In this document: positions 50,328-60,370 of the stretch, one piece after another
How positions within the stretch are numbered: the first letter of the stretch is position 1
Layout of the letters: the number at the start of each line of letters is the position of its first letter
Source of the DNA: Dactylis glomerata
Taxonomy: Eukaryota > Streptophyta > Magnoliopsida > Poales > Poaceae
Length of the DNA: 64,000 nt
Assembly (NCBI GenBank): GCA_007115705.1
Contig: QXEO01001819.1
Location: forward strand, 186,001 to 250,000
Direction of reading: 5' to 3'
Program-made: the position numbers and the translations under genes
The notes under the pieces: model-generated
The model's database searches: none
What the model was told of the DNA's origin: nothing
What the model saw: only the letters and a program-made list of their open reading frames with translations

Positions 50328-51767
50328 ATGCCGCGAGCACCACCACCCCCGAACCCGGAAGTGGCAGAACTGCTAAGGTTGATCATGGAAGATCGGGAAG
50401 CAGCCCGAGCTGAGCGCCAAGCTAACTTGGCCACTCTTCAGCAACTAACCCAGATGGCAATGAACCACAACAATGGCAATAGAAATGGCCATGGTGAAGG
50501 AGAGAACAATGGCAATGGTGATCACCGATCCAAGCTGAGGAGTTTCCAAAACACCAACCCACCTATGTTCACTAAGTCTGACGAACCCTTAGATGCTGAT
50601 GACTGGCTTCGCACCATGGAGAACAATTTGGCAGTCGCCGGAGTGGGCGAACATGAGAAGGTCTTGTACACCACCCACTATCTTGCTGGAGCCGCAAGAG
50701 CTTGGTGGGATAGCACTCGTGCAATGCAAGCCCAAGGATATGTGATGCCTTGGGAGGAGTTCAAGAGCAAGTTCAGCAAAGCCCATGTTCCTCTGGGATT
50801 AGTTAAAAGGATGAGAGATGAGTTCAGAAATCTGAAGCAAGGTTCCCTATCTATGGTTGACTACCGTGACAAGTTCCTTACCTTGTCTAGGTATGCCCCA
50901 GATGACACCAACACCAATGAGAAGAAGCAAGAGAGGTTTCTGAATGGACTTCATGATGAGATGCAATGTGTCTTGGTCAGCATTCCCTTTGCAGATCTGG
51001 AGTCATTGGTTGACTCTGCCATTCAGATGGAAGGCAAAGTCAAGCAAGCTGCAGAGAACCGCAAGCGCCGTATGATGTATCAAGGCAACTCAAGCAACTC
51101 GCAGAAGCCAAGGGGAAATCCACCTATGGGTTTTGCCCCTAGACCTATGAGGCCATCTGCACCTGCTACATGTCCCAACTTTCCCAACCATCTGACTGGC
51201 AACAATTTCAACAGTACACCTCCAAGACCTAATGGCAACAACTTCAACCCCAACACTCCAAGGCCAAATGGCACACCTGCGCTGCCTAAGTCTGGTGACA
51301 AGTCTGGTGTTACCTGTTATGAGTGCGGAATCAAGGGACACTACTCCAATGAATGCCCGAAGAAGCTGAATGATGCATCCAAGACCACTGCCCCTGCTCA
51401 GCAACAGCGCCGTGTTGGAAATGGCAAGAATTATCCACCAAGGAACCAACCTCACCCTCGAGGCCGTCTGAACCACATGAATGTTGAAGAAGCTCAGGAA
51501 GCAACCGACATTGTGCTTGGTATGTTCCCTGTTAATTCAGTTCCTGCAAGAGTTCTGTTTGATTCTGGAGCTTCACACTCATTTGTCACTAAGTTATTTG
51601 CGGATAAAAGTGGACTTCAACAAACACCCCTAAAAAATACAATGTCCGTACAAATACCTGGGTCAATAATAAAGGCTAGTTGGACCTGCTTGGCAGTGCC
51701 CATAGAAATCCATGGGATAGCATTCTTAGCCAGTTTGATTGTGTTAGGACCAAGGGATTGGAAGTAG
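50328..51767 (+). CDS. gag: Tekay gag and start of protease, frame-broken at its end
   Basis: ATG 50328 (MPRAPPPPNPEVAEL). The capsid domain is at about residues 70-215 (DADDWLRTMENNLAV, LAGAARAWWDSTRA, EEFKSKFSKAHVP). A zinc knuckle CYECGIKGHYSNEC lies at residues 330-343, and the protease active site FDSGASHSF has its Asp at residue 412. The frame ends at a TAG (51765-51767) because of a one-base shift near 51,748; protease continues in another frame. Up to the shift the ORF is undamaged. Confidence 0.88.
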   Translation: MPRAPPPPNPEVAELLRLIMEDREAARAERQANLATLQQLTQMAMNHNNGNRNGHGEGENNGNGDHRSKLRSFQNTNPPMFTKSDEPLDADDWLRTMENNLAVAGVGEHEKVLYTTHYLAGAARAWWDSTRAMQAQGYVMPWEEFKSKFSKAHVPLGLVKRMRDEFRNLKQGSLSMVDYRDKFLTLSRYAPDDTNTNEKKQERFLNGLHDEMQCVLVSIPFADLESLVDSAIQMEGKVKQAAENRKRRMMYQGNSSNSQKPRGNPPMGFAPRPMRPSAPATCPNFPNHLTGNNFNSTPPRPNGNNFNPNTPRPNGTPALPKSGDKSGVTCYECGIKGHYSNECPKKLNDASKTTAPAQQQRRVGNGKNYPPRNQPHPRGRLNHMNVEEAQEATDIVLGMFPVNSVPARVLFDSGASHSFVTKLFADKSGLQQTPLKNTMSVQIPGSIIKASWTCLAVPIEIHGIAFLASLIVLGPRDWK

Positions 51768-54700
51768 TCCTGGGTATGGATTGGATGTCGCAGCATCAAG
51801 GAGTGATAGATTGTGCCAAAAAGACCATCACCATGAAGAGTAGCACTGGAATTGTAGTAAAGCATGTGTCCGTAAAACCACCCCAAACCACCAGATGTCA
51901 TAAGAGTATCTCAGGACCAACTCTAGAGCAAGTTCCCATCGTCTGTGAATACCCGGATGTTTTTCTCGATGAGCTACCCGGAATGCCACCGGATCGGGAT
52001 ATTGAGTTTATCATTGAGCTTATCCCTGGAACTGGACCTATAGCCCAATGACCCTATCGTATGAACCCAGCTGAACTAGTGGAGTTAAAGAAGCAATTGG
52101 ATGACCTTTTGAGTAAGGGATTGATTCAGCCAAGTTCATTCGCTTGGAGATCATCCGTCTTGTTTGTGGATAAAAGTGACGGTTCCAGCCGACTGTGCAC
52201 TGACTACCGCAAGCTAAATGATGTTACCATCAAGAATAAGTATCCTCTCCCAAAGATTGATGATCTGTTTGACCAATTGACTAGAGCTCAAGTCTTCTCA
52301 AAGATAGACCTTAGAACTGGATACCATCAACTGAAGATCCGTGCAACCGATATACCTAAAACAGCCTTCACTACCCGATACGGATTGTATGAGTACACCG
52401 TAATGTCCTTTGGATTAACCAATGCCCCTGCCTATTTCATGAATCTCATGAATAAGGTTTTAATGGAGTTTTTGGATAAGTTTGTTGTTGTGTTCATTGA
52501 TGACATTCTTATTTACTCCAAGTCTGAAGAAGAGCATGCAACTCATTTGAGATTGATCTTAGAGACCCTGAGAGAGCATCAGCTATATGCCAAGTTTAGT
52601 AAATGTGAGTTTTGGTTGAAGGAAGTTGGATTCTTAGGCCATGTGCTATCAGCTGGAGGAGTTTCAGTGGACCCAAAGAAGATCAAATCAGTCATGGAAT
52701 GGGAAGCCCCTACCACTCAAACTGAAGTTAGAGGTTTTCTCGGATTAGCAGGATATTACCGCAAATTTGTTGAAGGATTTTCAAGCATTGCCAGATCCAT
52801 GACCCAACTGCTGAAGAAGGACAAGAAGTTTGAAAGGACCCCTAAATGTGAAGAAAGTTTTCAAGAGCTCAAGAAGCGATTGGTGACCGCCCCCGTCCTA
52901 ACCATGCCCGATATCACCAAAAACTTTGATGTCTATTGCGACGCCTCCAAACTTGGACTTGGTTGTGTGTTAATGCAAGAAGGCAAGGTCATAGCATACC
53001 TCTCCCGGCAGCTTCGACCTCATGAAGAAAACTATCCAACCCATGATCTGGAGTTAGCAGCCGTAGTTCTAGCTTTGAAGACCTGGAGGCATTATCTTAT
53101 GGGTAACCGTTGCGAGATCTACACTGACCACAAGAGTTTGAAGTATATTTTCACCCAGAAGGAGTTGAACATGAGGCAAAGAAGATGGATATAGTTGATC
53201 AAGGATTATGATCTGGAAATTCATTATCACCCCGGGAAGGCCAATGTAGTGGCCGACGCATTGAGTAGAAAGCCATGCACCTTGAATATGATGATCAAAG
53301 AGGAGCAACCCATGTTGCACCAAGAGTTTGAAAAATTTGGATTGGAACTAGTCAGCCAAGGATTCTTAGCCAACCTTGAGTTTCAACCCACCTTGATGAG
53401 CCAAATCAAAGAAGCCCAGAAATGAAATGAGAGTATTGACGGAATTAAGCGCAGAATTAGTTCCGGCAAGGTGCCAGGATTTGAGGAAGATGATCAAGGA
53501 ATTCTCTAGTATAAAGGACGTATTTGTGTGCCTGTTGATTCAGAACTAAAGGAAGTCATTATGAAGGAAGCCCATGAGACACCTTACTCCATCCATCCCG
53601 GTGGAACCAAAATGTATCAAGATTTAAAAGAACAGTTTTGGTGGCATGGAATGAAGCGTGAAATTGCATCGTTCATATCCAAGTGTGACATTTGTCAAAG
53701 AGTCAAGGCTGAACATCAACGTCCTGCTGGACTGCTGCAACCTTTGCAAGTTCCAGAATGGAAGTGGGAATCAGTTGGAATGGATTTCATCACTGGATTT
53801 CCAAGGTCTAGCCGCGGAAATGACTCTATCTGGGTCATTGTGGATAGACTGACCAAAGTTGCCCACTTTATTCCTGTCAAGACCACTTATACATCAGGAC
53901 AGCTGGCAGACCTCTATTTATCTAGAATTGTTAGTTTGCATGGAGTCCCTAAAACCATAGTTTCTGATCGAGGTACCCAATTTACCTCAAGATTCTGGAG
54001 AAGTTTGCATCAAGCCTTAGGAACCAAATTAGCCTTTAGCACAGCTTACCACCCTCAGACTGATGGACAGACTGAAAGAGTAAACCAGATACTTGAAGAT
54101 ATGTTGCGAGTCTGTGTTCTAGCCTATGGAGCTAAGTGGGAAGATTGTCTGCCTTTCGCGGAATTTTCCTACAACAACAGTTATCAAGCCAGTTTGCAAA
54201 TGGCCCCATTTGAAGCTTTATATGGAAGAAAGTGTCGTACCCCTTTGAATTGGTCTGAAACTGGAGACAGTAAGATATTTGGACCTGACATCCTGCAAGA
54301 AGCTGAGGAGAAGGTTCGCATGATTTGTGAGTACCTCAAGGCAGCCAGTCTAGACAGAAGAGTTATGCTGACAAGAGACCTCGAGAACTGACCTTCAAGA
54401 TTGGAGATTTTGTCTATCTTAGAGTATCGCCTCTCAAGGGAATGCAGAGATTCCAAGTAAAAGGAAAGCTTGCACCAAGGTATATTGGACCCTTCAAGAT
54501 ACTAGGCTGCAGAGGAGAAGTGTCTTATCAGTTGGAAATGCCCCCTAAATTGTCTGAAGTGCACGATGTTTTTCACGTGTCTCTACTTCGGAAATGTCTT
54601 GAAGTTCCGGAGAAGCCAGAAATCTTCAAGAATATTGATCACCGTTCTGTGGACATGAATAAGGATTTGACCTATCGTGAAGTGCCTATCCGTATCCTCG

Positions 54701-54837
54701 AGGAAGCATATCGAACCACTCGAACCCGAAGCATCAAGTTTCTAAAAGTTCAGTGGAGCAATCACACCGAAGATGAAGCCACTTGGGAACGAGAAGATTA
54801 CCTTCAGAAAGAATTTCCCAATCTTTTCAGTTCTTAG
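51768..54837 (+). pseudogene. pol: Tekay pol: protease end, RT, RNase H, integrase, chromodomain, interrupted
   Basis: In the frame after the shift, the protease end (VVLGMDWMSQHQG) leads to RT (52061-52800: LCTDYRKLNDVT, FSKIDLRTGYHQ, VFIDDILIYSKS). RNase H follows (52920-53190: DVYCDASKLGLG, TDHKSLKYIF), then the integrase zinc region (CDICQRVKAEH), the DDE core (53770-54240: GMDFITGFP, SDRGTQFTS, GQTERVNQ) and a chromodomain (54650-54810: FLKVQWSNHTEDEATWERED) before the stop at 54835-54837. Breaks: TGA at 52049-52051, TAG at 53192-53194, TGA at 53423-53425, TAG near 53510, and a one-base shift near 54,350 leading to a TGA at 54389-54391. Between breaks the frame and catalytic residues are preserved, so decay is recent. 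The copy is probably non-autonomous. Confidence 0.88.
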
Positions 54838-54844
54838 TTAGTGA

Positions 54845-54880
54845 ATCTCGAGGACGAGATTCTTTTTAAGGGGGGAAGAT
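54845..54880 (+). promoter_or_regulatory. Stem-loop and polypurine tract of the Tekay element
   Basis: GAATCTCG-AGGA-CGAGATTC (54843-54862) is a perfect 8-bp stem with an AGGA loop just after the pol stop. AAGGGGGGAAGAT (54868-54880) directly precedes the 3' LTR and is the plus-strand primer tract. Confidence 0.8.
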
Positions 54881-57800
54881 TGTAACAACCCAAAAATTTG
54901 TAATCCATTTCCTCTTATTCAAGTGCCAAATTTTGGACCAAGATAAAAATTTCGCTTCATATTGCATGTGTGCATAGTCTTACATAAATATCTCTTTTTA
55001 TGATTTCATGTGTGTTAGAAATTGTTGTGTATTGTTTAGTTAAGCAAAACCTAACCAGCACAAGCATCAGAATAGAGCAACAAGAGCTAAAGAAACCAGA
55101 AACAAAGAAAAGAAAAGAAAAGTTTGATCTAGAAAAAGTTAACCACTACCCTACTTTGGACACTTAGATTAAGAAATCTGTGAATCAATTAAGTGTGTGG
55201 TCAGTTGGTTGAGCTTGACCAAACTACCTACTTACTTGAACTAGAAAGTTCAAACAAAAATTCAAATCTGAACCCCACTTAAACATGTGCCAAAGTTTGA
55301 ATCTTATACATAGACCATTCCCATATCTATTTCTTTTTCGACCAAACCATCATCTCTTGACCAAACCAGCATATGTCTAGGATCCCTATCTGCTACTGAA
55401 CAGAACCGAATTGGAAATTTTTCAAAATTCAAAACTTTGTCTCTTGCGGGCATTTAGTCAAACACCTGGTGTGCAGATTTCAAACCAAGTACATGGCACT
55501 ATTGCCAACAGTGGAGGCATGGCCTCTCCTGCACGCCCATGCTCGCCGAGTCTGTGCCCTGCGTCGCCTCAACGTCCCCCGCCATCCCCTGCCCTGGCTC
55601 GTGCCAAGCCACGGTGGAGAAGGATGAAGAAAGTCACCGCCGGTCACCTCCTTCGCTCCTGCCGTTCCACTGCTCCTCTCGTCACCCTGCTGCGCCACTA
55701 AGCTCCCTACATCACCACAGCTCCGCCGGACAAGCCCATGCCCTTCCAGAACCACTGTGGCCACGGGAACGCCCGCGGAAACCCTAACCCATGCCCATGC
55801 TGGACACCCGCTCCCCTCCCTTCTCTGGCCTATAAAAGGAGCCTCCGAGCACACCATCAAACTCGCACCACTCCACTGAGTCTCCTAGACATCCTCTCCC
55901 TCTCTCTAGTGTCCTCGACCGAGCTCACTGGAGCAAGCCGGAGCTCCGGAGCGCCTCTGCTTCCCGATGTTCCCGACCACCTCTCGGGATTCCGCGGGTA
56001 CCAGGCGGAGGAGGAGGAGATCCGTGATCTTTTCAGCTACCTCATCGTCAAGCTCTTCTTCCCCTGCGCCGATCCCCGTCGCTGCTCTGTTCTCCTGCAG
56101 TACCGCCGGTGAGCATCGTTCCTGTTAGCGAGGAAGAAGACTGCGTACCAATTCGATTTAGTTCTAACCAGTGGGGCCCACTGGCAGGCCGGTTTTGTGT
56201 TTTTTTTCTCTTGCCCCCGCCAGCGTGAGCCTAGAGGGCCGTCCCAGTAAGGTCTGTGTGTCCGGCCCGTGTCTGAAAAAAGGGGTTAATTGATTTTCGG
56301 TTTAGAAAAACAAGTTTCAGATGCTTTCTTAGATTTAATTTTCCTGGAGATCTATCTATTCAAATTTAACAAATGAATATGTTCTGGAAACCTTAGAACA
56401 TAAGCTATCCACTAAAAGTGGTTTCAACACAATTAGATTTACATAGTGGTTGCAGTAAAAATAACAAAACAGGAGCTTTTCCACCTTAGAAAATCCATAT
56501 CAATTCAAATAAAATTCCTAAAAATATAAATCCAACTTTAGAAATTCACAATTAGTGATACCCATCTGCCTATAGCATTAGATCCCATTTTTTGAACCTT
56601 TTAAATTAAATGCTATTTACCTATATGTTTAAGTAAGCATTTGCCATATAGGATTTTATTAAACTCAAACCTATAATCGAAATTTTTATGGAACCCTTAT
56701 TGTTAAACCACATTTTCAAATACCTATCAATAGGTATTAATCTTAGTTCATGTGGACTGGTAGAAGGTATTTGGAAGGTTAATAATACTTGGTAGTGATT
56801 AGAAACTCGAACTTGCACACCTATTTCCAAATAATGGAAATGAATGAAAACCAAGCTAAATTAGTGTTATATGTTTTTACCTCTGTTTGAAAACACGTGT
56901 GCATGCTTGTAGTGTTGTTTGTACTTGTTTGGTGATTGTGTGCATTTTTGTGGATCGTTGTTAAACGCTAGTGTTACCGGAGACGAGCCCGAGGGAGGAT
57001 ATTATCAAGAAGAAGAAGAAGGCTACCCCAGACACTTTGCCAACCAAGGCAAGCCATCTTTTGAATCATACTCCAAATGCCTAGTTTACCTATTGCATTC
57101 TACATGTTTTTAAGTAAATTGCATGATTGAATTGCTACTCTAGAATGATAGTTGTGTAGTGATATCTTGCTTAGCAAGAGTATCAAGCTGAGTTTATCCT
57201 ACACTATTTAGTGGTATCATCACTCAATGTAGTTGCTTAGTCGCTAATAAAATTGAGGCCATCTATAAGGGGAACCCTATTTGAAACTGGTGACTTGAAC
57301 TTGAAAGCTTGAATTGGAGACTTCTCCTACATGATGGTTTTATGAAGGAAAATAATCTTGACTAAGGACTATGGAATGTATTTCTAAATGATAATAAGTG
57401 ATGTACCATGTGAGCCAACCATTACCGTACGACCACATTACCCCTAAATGGGAAGGGGCTTAGTCCGTAGCTTGTTTACCCTAGTATGGGAGACCTTGTA
57501 TCATTCTTTATAGAAGTGCACCGTGCGCGGGTACTTCCGAACCGGGTGGAAATTTCCATTCATGCAGCATCCTGTAACGGGCAAAACTAGAGACGCCGAA
57601 ACGGAGATGTCCGTGTCTCGGGCTCTAGGAAAGGATCCTATACTAGAGTAGACAAGTGAAAGAGTTTGTTTGATTATCTGAAACTCGCATACTTGGTGTA
57701 TGACGAACCGTGGATTTCTCCCGGCAGATTTATCGAATCTTGTGGGTAAAGTGTACCCCTCTGCAGAGGTTTCAAAACTATTTGAATAGCCGCGTCCGCG

Positions 57801-58411
57801 GTCATGGACAGTTGGCAAGCTGTACTTGACTTTTGTCAAGAATGTTAACAACTTAAGTTGAACTTGGTGAATGACTTGACTTGATTTTTGATGTTGACCA
57901 ACACTTGAAATTCCTCTTTAGATTGAACATAGAGAATTAAACCTTCTTCTCTACTAATGAACATTCTTGGGAAACAAAACTAGCTTTTGCAAATAAACTT
58001 AGTGCTTAGTCCACCATATCAACCATGCATATCTCTTTCATCACTTTATTTATAAGATGGTTTGCGAGTGCATCCAATGTACTCATGGCTGTGTCCCTGG
58101 CTATTAACCTGGCCAGACTATGGGGAAGATTATCCGGAGGAAGGTTATGAAGACGAGTACCAGAACTAAGATCATCTCCTGAGTCGCCATTGCCTGTAGG
58201 GTGAAGGCATGGACCCGAAGACATTATTTCCGCTGCTATATTATGTTGTAATATGAACTTGGTCACTATGACCATTTGTATTTGAACTATTCATATTGTA
58301 ATGTCTATAGAACTGGTTACCAATTACGTTATGTGTATCACAACCATGATTCTGGGATTGTGGTGGAATACATAACGGGCACTTTGAATTTCTGGAAATT
58401 CGGGTGTTACA
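54881..58411 (+). repeat. 3' LTR of the Tekay element
   Basis: 3531 bp, same ends as the 5' LTR; TATAAAAG at 55831-55838. Followed by CATGT and the resumed ORF3. Confidence 0.92.
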
Positions 58412-58827
58412 CATGTGGACGGTGAGTACTATAAGAAGAAGAAGCTTGCTCCTCTTTACACTGGGAATGACAAGAAGATTTTCATTGGAGGCACTCTTGG
58501 GCTATCTCAACGGTCCAACATTTTGCTTCGCATGTTCCGGGCCTCCATTGCCCCTCAAGCCGGTAACTTTGATGCTATTCGTGGGGCCTTAGTGAACCTC
58601 TTGGCCTATTCTCATGAAGTCTATTGCAAAGGGGAGACCGCTCATGTTGAGCCACTTGATGTGATGGATTTTATTCATAAGGAAATCAATGATTGCATTG
58701 TCAACAAGAAGACTCCCCTTTATGCCCCGTTTGTCATGAAGCTCTTTTGTGCTCAAAACCTCAACCATCCTCTTCTCAAAGCCAACCTCGTAGAGCACAA
58801 GGTTGTGAAGCTTCAACGCAAGGCTCC

Positions 58828-60370
58828 TGATGTCTACGCACTTCTATTCTTGTAGACACTTGTTGGGCCTCCAAGTGCAGAGGTTTGTAGAACAGCAGCA
58901 AGTTTCCCTTAAGTGGATCACCCAAGGTTTATCGAACTCAGGGAGGAAGAGGTCAAAGCTATCCCTCTCAAGCAACCCTGCAATTACGATACAGAAAGTC
59001 TCTTGTGTCCCCAACACACCCAATACACTTGTCAAATGTATAGGTGCACTAGTTCGGCGAAGAGATAGTGAAATACAAGTGGTATAGATGATTATAAGTA
59101 GTAAATACAATCTGGAATAAAAATCGCTGCGAGCAAACATGTAACAAAACAGCAAGTAAACGGTGTGCAATGCTTGGAAACAAGGCCTAGGGATCATACT
59201 TTCACTAGTGGACACACTCCCAACAATATAACATGATTGAACAAATAGATAACTTCTCTCCACTATGGTACTCTGAATTACTCTCCTATTGAATAACACT
59301 AATCATTGTGTAGTGGCTACAGAAGCACCCCTTAAAGTTCATCAAGTACTTGACAAACACCACTCATAGAGATACCCAAATCAAAGCACAACTCAAGATA
59401 GATATTATTGCAACATAAACCAAGTACTAACACGGTGCACACACTGTCAACATTACACCATGAAAGGAGGAATAGATCACTTCAATACTATCATAGCAAT
59501 AATTATTCTCATAATCCACAAGAGATCACAATCATAGCCTAAACCAAGTACCACCATGATGCACGCACTGTCACCGTTACACCATGGCAGGAGGAATAGA
59601 TTACTTTAATAACACCACTAGAGTACACATAATATCTGAATAATAACATCTACTTGTTCAACATGATACAAAGCTCACGATCACATAAAGATCATATCAT
59701 GGGAGAGAGAGGTGAACCACATAGCTACCGGTAGAGCCCTTAGCCCCGGGGATGAACTACTCCCTCCTCATCATAGGAGACAACAAGGTTGATGGAGATG
59801 GCGGTGAGGTCGATGGAGACGGCGGAGACGGCGATGGAGACCGATGGAGATGGCTCCGGGGGCACTTCCCCGTCCCGGCAGGGTGCCGGAACAGAGACTT
59901 CTGTCCCCCGAAATTCATCGACGGCGGCGGCGGAGCTGCGGAACTGTTTCTGGAAAATTGCCGATTCTCTTAGGGTTTTTCGTCCCGAGGCTTCTTATAG
60001 GCGAAGGGGCAATGTCAGAGGTGGCCCCAGGCCCCCTCACACCATGGCGGCATGGCCAGGGCCTGGGCCACACCAGCCATGTGTGTGGGCCCCTGGTGGC
60101 CCCTCTCCTACTCCTCTTCGGATCTCTGGAAGCTTCCGGGTAAAATAAGACTTCAGGAACTTGTTTCGTCCAATTCCGAGAATATTTCCTGTGTATCACT
60201 TCTGAAACACAAAAACAGCAGAAAACAGGGAATTGGCACTGTGGCAACTTGTTAATAGGTTAGTTCCGGAAAATGCATAAAAGTGCCACTAAGTGTAACG
60301 AAACAGTAGGCAAATGGTGTAAAAACAAGCATGGAGCATCAAAAATTATAGATACGTTGGAGACGTATCA
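58828..60370 (-). repeat. 3' LTR of element C'
   Basis: 1543 bp; ends match element C, but the middle (about 59240-59640) differs and contains a tandem duplication of about 124 bp (units starting AAACCAAGTAC at 59417 and 59541). TATAAG candidate on the minus strand at 59994-59999. The promoter-proximal part (60000-60170) resembles the D LTR more than the C LTR. Confidence 0.85.

Larger units (their letters stand above)
45519..58411 (+). mobile_element. Tekay/Del-lineage chromovirus (Ty3/gypsy), RIRE3/Retrosat2-like
   Basis: 12,893 bp, LTRs 45519-49060 and 54881-58411 (TGTAACAACCC to GGGTGTTACA), flanked by target duplication CATGT (45514-45518 and 58412-58416). Initiator-Met PBS, ORF0, gag-protease, RT, RNase H, integrase, chromodomain and a G-rich PPT are all present in order. 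The 3.5-kb LTRs, ORF0 upstream of gag and a C-terminal chromodomain place it with rice RIRE3/RIRE8-type Tekay elements. Pol has several disabling changes. The LTR pair is very similar, with small indels such as one in the AAAGAAAAG-rich stretch (about 45740 versus 55105). Confidence 0.93.
44503..58827 (+). pseudogene. Copia ORF3 (env-position ORF), predicted spliced start, split by two insertions
   Basis: Predicted exon 1 is 44503-44512 (ATGGACTCTG), the intron 44513-44890 (GTAAAT ... TTCATAG, with a strong pyrimidine tract and a CTCAT branch candidate), and exon 2 begins at 44891. The phase is exact, giving MDSGAGGSRKPAAHNK. Exon 2 is open to 45518, where the Tekay element enters, and resumes in the same frame at 58417-58827. 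It is cut again at 58828 by C'. Visible protein is about 350 aa: a basic Lys/Ala/Glu N-terminus (coiled), then a globular part (MKEFYATLKKYPVC, HQFFATLVFGDGEEIPMTW) resembling domains often labelled putative plant transposon protein. No signal peptide or transmembrane helix is visible in this part, so an envelope role is not supported. Without splicing, an ATG at 44851 opens the same frame. Function unknown. Confidence 0.65.
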
